Assembly (NCBI GenBank): GCA_029932855.1
Contig: JAOZPG010000001.1
Coordinates: 245,084-309,083, forward strand
Source: Bacteroidales bacterium
Lineage (GTDB): Bacteria; Bacteroidota; Bacteroidia; Bacteroidales; VadinHA17
DNA: 64,000 bases
Reading direction: 5' to 3'
The position numbers and the translations under genes were made by a program. Below, piece by piece: positions 19,237 to 27,015 of this stretch. Each line of letters opens with the position of its first letter. The stretch's first letter is position 1. The notes under the pieces were generated by a model. The model saw only the letters and a list, made by a program, of their open reading frames with translations. It was not told where the DNA came from and made no database searches.

Positions 19237-19641
19237 TTATTCAATACCCAGTTCTTCGAGTTTTTTTTCGGTTCTTTCCGATATCTCATCATATCGTTTC
19301 TGGTATTTTTCCTGAGAGGCGCAGTCCACAAGTTCGTTACTCCACTGGGTCATCCATAAAGACCCTTCCTGTGCCATCTTCATAAACTCTTCAGAAAGCG
19401 TGGCATCCATTGGGTTCTTCATATATTTTTCAACTAATTTAATGTAGTTATCTGTCCATTTTTCATATTTGTCAATAAACTCTTCACAATTGTTGGCTTT
19501 TTCAAGATCGCTTGACTTTACAGATTCATCCATTGATTGTTTTAAGGCATTGCTTGATTCTTTCTTTTCATTCGAGGGATTATTGCCACAAGATGCGAAC
19601 AACAGGCCTGTAAAAAGGATCAGGGAAATAATTGATTTCAT
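19237..19641 (-). CDS. Small lipoprotein, DUF6591-like
   Basis: The 134-residue product has a lipoprotein signal ending LLFASC and a Ser/Asn/Glu-rich linker. The predicted helical domain has two cysteines (NNCEEF, VDCASQ) and ends EKLEELGIE. This resembles DUF6591 small lipoproteins of Bacteroidota, function unknown. It is convergent with the methyltransferase gene and stands alone. Family assignment is from memory of the pattern and is moderately sure. Confidence 0.65.
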   Translation of the reverse strand: MKSIISLILFTGLLFASCGNNPSNEKKESSNALKQSMDESVKSSDLEKANNCEEFIDKYEKWTDNYIKLVEKYMKNPMDATLSEEFMKMAQEGSLWMTQWSNELVDCASQEKYQKRYDEISERTEKKLEELGIE

Positions 19642-19759
19642 AAGTAATGTTTTTATTTATTATTGGATTATAACTGAGAAGATTCTTTTATGTTTTTGGA
19701 TAAATTTACCTTTTTTATAAGATCTTTTAAATGAAATTTTAAATTGTTTTCAGGAATGT

Positions 19760-20362
19760 TTATTTATAATCATGGTTTTTGCTTAATAATTGTATAGCAG
19801 TTTCCAGGCTATCCTTATCATTAATATTAAAAAAAAGCCTGGGATGATAAAAACTTAATCCGGTGTGGAATTCAATTTCAGAATGTCTGCTTGCGGAGAT
19901 AAGATTCATTAGTTTGAGATCTTTCTTTTCAATTTGTTTTTCAATTAAAGGAAGCATTGATTTTGAATAAACACCACATAGAGGTTCCAGCCTTTTATTA
20001 TCATGAATGGGAATAACAGCTGGGAAATTGTCTGAATTGGCCAGGATGTAACTGATAGCATCTGAGCTAATAAATGGCATATCACATGAAAGAATAAAAT
20101 TAATCCCGGTACCGGAATAATTGAGGCCTGAATGAATCCCTCCTATTGGTCCCATGTTTGTATATATATCTTCAACAAAAGGGTATCCGAATTTTTTGTA
20201 ATCAGGATTGTTTGAACATATAATTATTTCGTTACAAAGGGGTTTAACAGTATCTATGGAGTACTGAACCAGGGTTTTACCATCCAGTTTAAGCAGCCCC
20301 TTATCTGTGCCCAGCCTTGAACTTTTGCCACCACAAAGTATAATAGCGTTTACTTTATTCAT
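19760..20362 (-). CDS. mobA: Molybdenum cofactor guanylyltransferase
   Basis: MobA attaches GMP to Mo-molybdopterin to make (bis-)MGD. The product has the nucleotidyltransferase signature LCGGKSSRLGTDKG at its start, the CDMPF metal motif (SCDMPFIS) near 98, and EPLCGVYSKS further on. The ORF track begins 30 bases upstream at MQIQKKLRHS. I prefer the ATG at 20362 (MNKVNAIIL), because the nucleotide-binding loop normally starts within the first 15 residues; that gives 200 residues. MobA is relevant here because the window holds a bis-MGD-type oxidoreductase at 37.3 kb. The cofactor is otherwise global. Confidence 0.92.
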   Translation of the reverse strand: MNKVNAIILCGGKSSRLGTDKGLLKLDGKTLVQYSIDTVKPLCNEIIICSNNPDYKKFGYPFVEDIYTNMGPIGGIHSGLNYSGTGINFILSCDMPFISSDAISYILANSDNFPAVIPIHDNKRLEPLCGVYSKSMLPLIEKQIEKKDLKLMNLISASRHSEIEFHTGLSFYHPRLFFNINDKDSLETAIQLLSKNHDYK

Positions 20363-20569
20363 GCTGTGCCTTAATTTTTTTTGAATTTGCAAACTTGTTT
20401 GTGAATTCCGAAGATAAGAACTTGTCAGGACACAAAAAAGGCCACATGCTAATCATTACAGCCTGTTTTCAAAATAAGTATTGAAGGCAGGAAGATTGAT
20501 ATTATAAACCATGATCACCTGGAGAAGGTGTCGGAGACTGGAAAATAAAAAGATTATTTCCCGGTATGA

Positions 20570-20824
20570 TTATTCTTTATCCTTTTGAAGACTGCTGCAG
20601 TTACATTTCATACAGAGAACAGTCCATATTATTCCCAGCAGCAACCCAACCCCAAGAGCAATATAAAATACTGTCTTTGGCAAACCCAGGCAACAGCTTA
20701 AGAAGCCCAGAATGATAATTGCCAGTACACCTGCCATTCCGAGAATCATGCTGTGAAATCCTGCATTTACAAAAAAGTTTTTCATTTTCGAACAAGTATT
20801 GCTTTCTTCGCTTTCTTTATTCAT
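20570..20824 (-). CDS. Small two-helix cysteine-rich membrane protein
   Basis: This gene is unrecognised. The 84-residue product has a short charged start (MNKESEESNTC), two membrane segments (about 25-47 and 52-72) with a CC pair between them (LSCCLGL), and a tail with CMKCNCSS. Six cysteines in 84 residues is high and may bind metal or be redox active. It lies 570 bp downstream of the CBS gene in the same direction. A Crp/Fnr-type palindrome (20993-21010) is about 170 bp upstream of its start. Confidence 0.5.
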   Translation of the reverse strand: MNKESEESNTCSKMKNFFVNAGFHSMILGMAGVLAIIILGFLSCCLGLPKTVFYIALGVGLLLGIIWTVLCMKCNCSSLQKDKE

Positions 20825-21161
20825 AATTATTGATTTTACTTATGAATCTGCAGTGTCATCATTATTTCTTGTGAACCTGGTACTACAATCTTCTAACCAG
20901 TACAGCCAGGTTCTTTAAGAACGGTCCACATTAAACATACGGAATTATTAGCTTAAAATCTTGAGGAAAAGCGTGACATTCATTAAGTTGGATTGTGATA
21001 TTTGTTACAAATGATATAAATCGAATATTATAACAAATCTGGCATAACTTATAGGATAATAAGCTATTAGCTGCTGATGTCGGGACATGGAAACAGGAAT
21101 GCAGTTTTTCATTTACCAATGAGCCTTGTTCTACTTTGGCATCTCCCGGATGTGAATATTT
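20825..21161. other. Intergenic region of 337 bp with a Crp/Fnr-type palindrome
   Basis: No convincing gene is present; the 62-codon minus-strand ORF here has no family features. The region holds the palindrome at 20993-21010. It also holds an outer 8-bp inverted repeat ATTTGTTA (21000-21007) and TAACAAAT (21031-21038). Confidence 0.6.
20993..21010. promoter_or_regulatory. Candidate Crp/Fnr-family binding site TTGTGA-N6-TTACAA
   Basis: TTGTGA-TATTTG-TTACAA is flanked by A on both sides. It departs by one base from the symmetric TTGTGA-N6-TCACAA type recognised by CRP-like regulators, including HcpR-type nitrosative-stress regulators of anaerobes. It lies upstream of the 84-residue membrane-protein gene and downstream of the CBS gene. 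Which regulator binds is unknown. The FNR-type protein in this window has an atypical recognition helix. Confidence 0.4.
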
Positions 21162-21632
21162 TTATTTTCCCCCCTGTTCATAAATATGAACTCCAAAAGG
21201 ATTTTTAATATATTCGTTTAATTTACGGCTTTCGACTTCTGAATTCTCAAGGATAAGCTGGAGCAGATCGTCTATTGATACTATACCAACAATATTATTA
21301 TCCTTCATAATTGGGATATGCCTGATATGCTTGCTTACCATCATATTCATTAGGCGTCTTGGAGTATCGGTTATCTCTCCGACAATAATATCTTCAACCT
21401 TTGTCATCAGGCTTTCAACTTCTTTCTCTCCAAGATGTGATCCGCTTTTGTAGCATTTATACAAAACATCTCTTTCGGAAAGTATCCCGGCAACATTTCC
21501 TTTTTCATCTACAACCATTAAGGCTCCAACACGATGTTCATCCAAAACTACTACTGCTTCAATAGCTTTGGTTGATTTATCAACTGTGAAAAGCGTTTTT
21601 CCTTTTCCTTTTATTATGTCTTCAATTTTCAT
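21162..21632 (-). CDS. CBS-domain pair protein
   Basis: The 156-residue protein consists almost wholly of two CBS motifs (about 8-65 and 75-135), with typical phrases GALMVVDEKG, GILSERDVLYKC, IRHIPIMKD and GIVSIDDLL. CBS pairs bind adenosyl ligands (AMP, ATP, SAM, NAD) and act as energy sensors. It starts 3 bp after the stop of the flavoprotein-ferredoxin subunit and is the last gene of the Mbx-like operon. It may sense nucleotide state to modulate the complex, which is inference. It has no membrane or DNA-binding part. Confidence 0.85.
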   Translation of the reverse strand: MKIEDIIKGKGKTLFTVDKSTKAIEAVVVLDEHRVGALMVVDEKGNVAGILSERDVLYKCYKSGSHLGEKEVESLMTKVEDIIVGEITDTPRRLMNMMVSKHIRHIPIMKDNNIVGIVSIDDLLQLILENSEVESRKLNEYIKNPFGVHIYEQGGK

Positions 21633-21635
21633 AAA

Positions 21636-23423
21636 TTATTTCTTATTTAAAAAATTATCAATTCCAATTGCTGCCTTATGTCCGTTGGCTATACCGTGTA
21701 TCACATCCGGGCCCTGTATCATATCACCACCGGCAAATAACCAGTCGAGTGATGTCTGGAAGTAATCATCAACATTTATCCTTCCCCTTGGTCCAAACTC
21801 AATCTTTTCTTTTAATTCTTCGGGAAGATAAGAAATATCCATTCCCTGACCAATAGATTCAACTATCATATCTGCTTCAAAGAAGTTTTTGTCATCTTCA
21901 TCAAGGCTGGGATTAAAACGACCTGTCTCATCAAATATAGATAAGCATCTTACTACATGCAGTCCTTTTATCTTACCATCTTCAATCTCAATTGATTTTG
22001 GTCCCCAGCCCGGATTTATTATTGAACCTTCTTCTCTGGCTTCAACTACCTCTTCCCTGTCGGCGGGCATTACTTCTTCTTTCTCAAGTGAGGTAGTAAT
22101 AACCCCGACTTTTCCATATTTTATTTTTTGCAGTCGTGCTATAGACCTGGTAATATCCATGGCAACATTACCACCACCTATTACCACCACTTTCTCAGGA
22201 ACCATTATTTCTTTCCCCTCGGTTATTTCACGCAGCAGGTCTATGGACTGGAATACATGCTCATGATCAGAACCGGGAATTGCTGTCGAACGTCCCAGGT
22301 GAAGACCAGTTCCTACATAAACTACATCATAATTTTCTTTCAGCTCCATGAATTTAGCTGCATCCACATTTGTATTATAGATGATTTCAGTACCCAATGA
22401 TTCAATATATTTTACGTCTTTATCTATCTGGTCGTATGGAAGACGATATTCAGGGATCCCGTACCTCATCATACCGCCTGCCTTATCGAGTTTTTCAAAG
22501 ATGGTACAGTTATGTCCCAGCAGGCTTAAATAATATGCAGCAGATAAACTTGCCGGTCCTGCACCAATAAGAGCAATTTTTTTATCGCCTTTATATATTT
22601 TCTGTGTATCCAGTATTTCCTTGTATTTATCAGAAGGCACCTGGTCGGCAATATAGCGCTTCAGCCAGCGTATTGACAGTGGATCGCCTTCATGTCCTAC
22701 AGAACATACATCCTCACATTTATGAGTACATATACGTCCGCATATCTCAGGAAGGGGGTTGGTTTCGTAAAGGACACGCATACCTTCTTCAATATCATCA
22801 TTACGGATTGCCTTGATATATTCCGGTATTCCCATATGGGCGGGACAGGTGGCAACGCAAATGCCGCATTCTACGCAGCGGTCTGCTTCCTTCTGTGCCT
22901 GTTCTTTTGAATAACCTTTTACGAATTCAATGAAAGAATCACCTCTCTCTTCAGCTTCCATCTCTTCCATACTAACACGTTCCTGTCCGTAGAAGTGGTA
23001 ATTCGGAACAGGCTTTTTCCATCCTTCTTCTTTTTCATCCCAAGGCTTTTTATCAATGCCGGGTATATATTTTAGTTCTTCGGGATCTTCGCATATCCAT
23101 GTATGTTCATTGCTAAGGCTTAATGATCCTGTTGTACAAACATCCACGCACAAACCGCACCAGCAACACCTTCCGTAGTCAACCAGGGGGCGTAGTCCGC
23201 TATCGCCGTCTTTTGTTTCTATCCCTTCAGCAGGAACCATAACAATAGCTTCATTTTCACAAATGGCCTCACAACTTCCACAGCCTATACAGGTATCTAC
23301 ATCGTTTTTGTGGAACCCTCTGTAACGGGGTGCTCCCTCACGCATAGGGTCTTTAAGGGTTACCGGTTTCTTGACCAGGTTTCCCCAGGCCTTGAATGGA
23401 ATTAATGTATCTTTTAAACTCAT
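21636..23423 (-). CDS. NuoI/MbhN-like ferredoxin fused to GltD-like flavoprotein
   Basis: The 595-residue protein joins two modules. Residues 40-100 hold two 4Fe-4S motifs (C45-x2-C-x2-C-x3-C, then a second set around C86-C96), as in NuoI-type subunits. Residues 180-590 form a GltD/glutamate-synthase-beta-like oxidoreductase. This part has N-terminal FeS cysteines (CVECGICVATC, then CGRICTHKCEDVC), a dinucleotide fold for FAD (ALIGAGPASLSAA, near 285), an NAD(P)H fold (VVVIGGGNVAMD, near 415), and the FAD-closing AGGDMIQGPD. GltD-like modules transfer electrons between NAD(P)H and FeS centres. No NuoEFG genes are present, so this subunit is probably the electron-input or output module of the adjacent complex. 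It is not a glutamate synthase subunit, as no gltB is nearby. Confidence 0.88.
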   Translation of the reverse strand: MSLKDTLIPFKAWGNLVKKPVTLKDPMREGAPRYRGFHKNDVDTCIGCGSCEAICENEAIVMVPAEGIETKDGDSGLRPLVDYGRCCWCGLCVDVCTTGSLSLSNEHTWICEDPEELKYIPGIDKKPWDEKEEGWKKPVPNYHFYGQERVSMEEMEAEERGDSFIEFVKGYSKEQAQKEADRCVECGICVATCPAHMGIPEYIKAIRNDDIEEGMRVLYETNPLPEICGRICTHKCEDVCSVGHEGDPLSIRWLKRYIADQVPSDKYKEILDTQKIYKGDKKIALIGAGPASLSAAYYLSLLGHNCTIFEKLDKAGGMMRYGIPEYRLPYDQIDKDVKYIESLGTEIIYNTNVDAAKFMELKENYDVVYVGTGLHLGRSTAIPGSDHEHVFQSIDLLREITEGKEIMVPEKVVVIGGGNVAMDITRSIARLQKIKYGKVGVITTSLEKEEVMPADREEVVEAREEGSIINPGWGPKSIEIEDGKIKGLHVVRCLSIFDETGRFNPSLDEDDKNFFEADMIVESIGQGMDISYLPEELKEKIEFGPRGRINVDDYFQTSLDWLFAGGDMIQGPDVIHGIANGHKAAIGIDNFLNKK

Positions 23424-23470
23424 CTTTTCTTTTTATTAATCAGCCTTTGCAATTTCTTGCTTATCAGTAA

Positions 23471-24655
23471 TTATCTTTCAATTTCAGGAGGACAGGTTTG
23501 CAGCGATACCATAATGGCCGCCACATCTGCAATATTTGCTCCTACCAGCAAGTCTTGCAGTAGGGCAACCGCCTGAGTGTAAGAAGGTCCTCTTAGGTTT
23601 ATCCTGCGCGGTTTATCGCTGCCGTCAGTAACCATATAAAGTCCATATTCTCCACGTGATGCTTCTGAGCGTACATAAGTCTCTCCCTTTGGGATCCGCC
23701 AGTGCAAAACGTTTGGAGTTTCTGCTTTTATATCACCTTTTTCAGGCATCTTTGCCATGATCTGCCTTATAAGGTCAACAGAAGTTTGTATATCGTACCA
23801 TCGAATACGGCTTCGGTTATAAATATCAGAGTGATTCATCACCTTGGGTTCGAAATCGAGCTGGTCGTATATCAAATAAGGATAATCTTTACGCACATCC
23901 CTGTTATATCCTGCAGACCGGGCAACCGGACCCACAGCACCGTATTTGTCAATCCATGAGGGATCAAGCACTGCCACATCAATAGCACGTTTCTTAAACA
24001 CCGAGTTGGAATACATCAGGTTGTCTATATTTATAACGAACTGGTCTATCTCTTTCAGGTTTTCTTCCATTCTCTTCTTAAAACCACCGGGCAGCAGACC
24101 CCTGACTCCTCCCGGGGTCATAAACATATGATAAACCCTGCCACCGGTAAGTTCTTCAAAGCGGTCAAGAATAAGTTCTCTCATATATACTCCCCATTGA
24201 ACACCCAGTCCCAGCGCAAATGTACCTCCCTGTCCCGGAACAACTCTCAGCAATGCCTGCAGGCGAGCCATTTCCAGTAGCAGGGCACGTATCCATTTTG
24301 CCATTTCAGGGATATCTATACCTGAAAGCTGTTCAACACATGTGCTGTAAACATATTCGTTTGAATCGGGCTCAGCCACACACATACGGATACTGGTAGG
24401 CAGTCCCTGTACAAACAGGCGGCGCTCAATAAGTTTTTCGAAACCGCGGTGCAGGTAGCCAACATGGGTTTTTGACTCAACTATCTCGTCACCGGCAAGG
24501 GTTAGCTCAAGGGCCATGTTACCTGTAACACCAGGATGGTTAGGCCCCTGCCACAGTTTCACATACTTATGTGAATCCAGGTCGATCTGAAGCTTACCAT
24601 CTTCACCTTTTACAGGATATTTGCTTCTGTCTGTTTCTATGTTTAAAAGACTCAT
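23471..24655 (-). CDS. NuoD/MbxL-like catalytic-core subunit lacking [NiFe] ligands
   Basis: The 394-residue protein belongs to the complex I 49-kDa / [NiFe]-hydrogenase large subunit superfamily. It has GPNHPGVTGNMALELTLAGD, VGYLHRGFEKLIE, the central RAGYNRD-like ARSAGYNRDVRKD, and the C-terminal PRRINLRGPS. At the two places where hydrogenases carry CxxC it has C92-V-A-E95 (in RMCVAEPDS) and C388-P-P-E391 at the very C-terminus. Each site thus keeps one Cys and replaces the other by Glu. It therefore cannot bind a normal NiFe centre, and it also differs from NuoD, which has neither Cys. Together with the operon order, this points to an Mbx/Mbs-like (sulfur-reducing or ferredoxin-NAD(P) linked) enzyme. 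The active-site reading is by eye alignment. Confidence 0.88.
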   Translation of the reverse strand: MSLLNIETDRSKYPVKGEDGKLQIDLDSHKYVKLWQGPNHPGVTGNMALELTLAGDEIVESKTHVGYLHRGFEKLIERRLFVQGLPTSIRMCVAEPDSNEYVYSTCVEQLSGIDIPEMAKWIRALLLEMARLQALLRVVPGQGGTFALGLGVQWGVYMRELILDRFEELTGGRVYHMFMTPGGVRGLLPGGFKKRMEENLKEIDQFVINIDNLMYSNSVFKKRAIDVAVLDPSWIDKYGAVGPVARSAGYNRDVRKDYPYLIYDQLDFEPKVMNHSDIYNRSRIRWYDIQTSVDLIRQIMAKMPEKGDIKAETPNVLHWRIPKGETYVRSEASRGEYGLYMVTDGSDKPRRINLRGPSYTQAVALLQDLLVGANIADVAAIMVSLQTCPPEIER

Positions 24656-24690
24656 ATCTTTCTTTTTTGTAAAATTATTCTTACCGCTTT

Positions 24691-25254
24691 TTATTTCTTT
24701 TCCTTACGGTATTCTCCCCATTCGCCAGGATGCATTTGTTCTTTCATATATTCTTTGGGATCGTTTGTCTTTGGTCTTTCACGCGGAAAAAATGTGTCGG
24801 CAGAATACTGCTTGGTATCAAAATCCCTGCGCATGGGAGGGATATTGTCCCAGCCCTCAAGAATAAAAGGTTCATCAACACCCGGACTTCCCGGGAAATC
24901 CACCCCGAACATTTCTTTTATTTCACGCTGATAAGTGGCTATCTGCTTCCATAGGTGATGCGCAGAATCCATTGATGCTTCTTTACGGTCTATCATGCAA
25001 CGTATTCCAAGGTCGTATTTCTCTTCAGGCTTATTCAGGAAGTATGTTAATTGAAACTTATCGTCTTCTATCCAGTCAACACATGAGAGTAGTACAAAAT
25101 GTGAAAAACCTTCTATATCACGTAAATGTGTTATTAGATTGATAAGATTTTCCTTTTTTGCACTGAGGAAAGTTAAATCGTCACGCTGATATACAATATC
25201 TTCTATTTCAAATGATGCAGACAGTTTTTCAAGCACTTGTTTCATTTGTTTCAT
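24691..25254 (-). CDS. NuoC/MbxK-like 30-kDa subunit
   Basis: The 187-residue product matches the hydrophilic-arm 30-kDa subunit. It ends in the family signature region, with ATYQREIKEMFGVDFPGSP near 118 and NIPPMRRDFD near 150. In complex I and its relatives this subunit braces the NuoB-NuoD interface and has no cofactor. The start at 25254 overlaps the stop of a 36-codon open frame (ATGA). It follows the NuoB-like gene after about 100 bp, the largest gap inside the operon's catalytic part. Confidence 0.9.
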   Translation of the reverse strand: MKQMKQVLEKLSASFEIEDIVYQRDDLTFLSAKKENLINLITHLRDIEGFSHFVLLSCVDWIEDDKFQLTYFLNKPEEKYDLGIRCMIDRKEASMDSAHHLWKQIATYQREIKEMFGVDFPGSPGVDEPFILEGWDNIPPMRRDFDTKQYSADTFFPRERPKTNDPKEYMKEQMHPGEWGEYRKEKK

Positions 25255-25361
25255 TTCATTTTAGTTTTCTCAGTTTCACCTTTTTTAGCCATTGTCCTGT
25301 TTTTCTCGGTTTGTCCCGGACTTAACAGTTTACCGGTTTTTACTTCTGTAGTTTTTACCAA
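25251..25361 (-). CDS. Possible 36-codon ORF between NuoB- and NuoC-like genes
   Basis: The 100-bp gap between these genes is open in one frame, from a TTG overlapping the NuoB-like stop to a TGA overlapping the NuoC-like ATG as ATGA. The product would start VKTTEVKTGKLL and be very rich in Lys and Thr (final part MAKKGETEKTKMK, with its own ATG at 25292). The tight overlaps at both ends are what one expects of a translated ORF. The composition, however, looks like low-complexity linker, and no family is recognised. It could also be non-coding spacer. Confidence 0.25.
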   Translation of the reverse strand: MVKTTEVKTGKLLSPGQTEKNRTMAKKGETEKTKMK

Positions 25362-26026
25362 TTATAATCCGGCATATTCCAGTCCTTAATTATTTTCTTT
25401 TGGTTTTCTTTGTACCAGTCAAAATTTGCTGCATACTCATTTGCCTTTTCACCTTTACCTTCTTTTATCAGCTCTTTCAGTCTGTTAAAGGCAGCCAGTA
25501 ATGCTTCCGGACGAGGCATGCAACCTGCAACATAAACATCTACAGGAATATAATGATCTAAACGGTTTATTGTATTATAACTGTCGAAATACATTCCTCC
25601 GTTTATTGTGCAGCTTCCAAGTGCCAGGACATATTTTGGGCTTGGCATTTGTTCATAACTGCGAATTACTCTTTTCAGGGTTTTAACAGCCAGGTATCCT
25701 GAAATAATGAAAACATTGGACTGGCGGGGTGTTGGCCTTGATTGAATACCGAAACGAAAAGCATCGAAACGGGGAGTCATTAACGGAGGTATCTCTATAC
25801 TGCCACAGCCGGTACCAAAACCAAGAACCCATAATGATTCTGCCCTGGCCCAGTTAAGGAATTTTTCAACAACGGGGATAGAGTTAGGTTCATATACCTT
25901 TGGCCTTTCATCGCTGAAATAATCTTTTATAGGGTCAACGATAAATTGTTTACCGTCGGGGCCTGTAACCTCTCTTTTGGCATAGTGAGGATTTTCAAAC
26001 TTGTTATTATTTTTTGTTTCTGACAT
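25355..26026 (-). CDS. NuoB/MbxJ-like subunit with incomplete N2-cluster site
   Basis: The 223-residue protein is clearly of the NuoB / hydrogenase small-subunit superfamily, with YEQMPSPKYVLALGSCTINGG near 125 and IPVDVYVAGCMPRPE near 160. NuoB coordinates the terminal [4Fe-4S] cluster N2 through a tandem CC plus two later Cys, and Ech/Mbh-type proteins use CxxC plus two. Here the first element reads GTGC74GSIEI, leaving only C74, C139 and C169. The spacing from C74 to C139 (65 residues) agrees with the second Cys of the complex I pair. A non-Cys fourth ligand or a 3Fe cluster is possible. The first roughly 45 residues are a hydrophilic extension. Confidence 0.88.
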   Translation of the reverse strand: MSETKNNNKFENPHYAKREVTGPDGKQFIVDPIKDYFSDERPKVYEPNSIPVVEKFLNWARAESLWVLGFGTGCGSIEIPPLMTPRFDAFRFGIQSRPTPRQSNVFIISGYLAVKTLKRVIRSYEQMPSPKYVLALGSCTINGGMYFDSYNTINRLDHYIPVDVYVAGCMPRPEALLAAFNRLKELIKEGKGEKANEYAANFDWYKENQKKIIKDWNMPDYNW

Positions 26027-26087
26027 TTTCTATAAAGAATTTTTCTTCATTTCATATTTTGCGCTCACATAAGGTCTTTGTTTCAGG

Positions 26088-26996
26088 TTACATATATAGT
26101 ATGATAGCAAGTACACCAAAAACAAGTGGTATTTTCAGGAACCATGCTACCGATTGTTCAATGCGGAAGCGCGGGAATACTACTCCAACAAATACCGACC
26201 AGAAGTAAATAAAGAATGTTTTTAAAATAAATTCAAACCAGTTTGTTGCACCACCGAAAAACAAGTTCATAAAGAGAGCTGCTTCAACAACATGAAGAAT
26301 GGCAGCGTTTGTTTGCAATACACCTAAAAAAGTAGAATGATATTCAGTGGGGGGACCAATTGGGATTTCATTAGGTGCTTTTACCAGGTTGAAGGGAGAG
26401 TGACTTAATGCCCCCAGCAAAGAAAACATTCCGGCAATTGTTGCAACAGGGTTGGTCCACATGGTCCAGTTCTGAAATCCTCCCTGCTGAGCTTTAACAA
26501 TATCAATAAGTGAAAGAGTATCATATTGAATTGCCAGCGAAATAATTGCCAGTGTCATGGGGACTTCAATTGTTGTGAATTGTGACAGGCCCCGGCTTAT
26601 ACCTATCGCCGAATATGGATGGCCCCCTTCACCGGAACCAAGGGCCATTCCAAGCATTCCGAAAAACTGGAAATACATTAACAATACAAGGTCTCCATGG
26701 AAAGAATAATTAAGCCATAGCTCACTTCCTATGATCATAGGCATGAAAAGGAAGAGTCCGACTCCGCCACCGATCCTGAATACAGGTCCCAGGTAAAACA
26801 TTATACCATGACTTATCTGTGAGCGTAATGCGTAATTCTTAACAAGGTCAAGCCAGGGCTGGAACCAGCGTATGCCATATCTTTTGGCTACTCTTGCTCC
26901 CAGTTTCCTCATGATGGAGCTCATCAGCAGACCCCAGTTGAGAACTATCAGCAGGCCCAGAAGTGTAAATCCTAATCTCTTTATATCGAAGTCCAT
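26088..26996 (-). CDS. NuoH/MbxM-like membrane subunit
   Basis: The 302-residue protein with about eight membrane segments links the hydrophilic and antiporter modules in complex I-like enzymes. The family signature is clear. ARVAKRYGIRWFQPWLDLVK near 34 corresponds to the NuoH RxGP-x-QP-x-D-x-xK loop. The acidic GSGEGGHPYSAIG (near 118) and TIEVPMTLAI elements match the E-channel region. In the operon it stands between the antiporter fusion and the NuoB-like gene, the M position of mbx operons. There are no anomalies. Confidence 0.9.
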   Translation of the reverse strand: MDFDIKRLGFTLLGLLIVLNWGLLMSSIMRKLGARVAKRYGIRWFQPWLDLVKNYALRSQISHGIMFYLGPVFRIGGGVGLFLFMPMIIGSELWLNYSFHGDLVLLMYFQFFGMLGMALGSGEGGHPYSAIGISRGLSQFTTIEVPMTLAIISLAIQYDTLSLIDIVKAQQGGFQNWTMWTNPVATIAGMFSLLGALSHSPFNLVKAPNEIPIGPPTEYHSTFLGVLQTNAAILHVVEAALFMNLFFGGATNWFEFILKTFFIYFWSVFVGVVFPRFRIEQSVAWFLKIPLVFGVLAIILYM

Positions 26997-27015
26997 TATA
27001 TCGTCTTTTTATTAA

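Noticed and set aside
20931-21119. 62-codon minus-strand ORF in the 337-bp gap
   Set aside because: Composition looks random and it covers the palindrome. There are no membrane, signal or family features.
21636-23423. Glutamate synthase small subunit (GltD)
   Set aside because: No GltB gene is nearby. The protein carries an extra NuoI-type ferredoxin domain and sits inside an Mbx-like operon.
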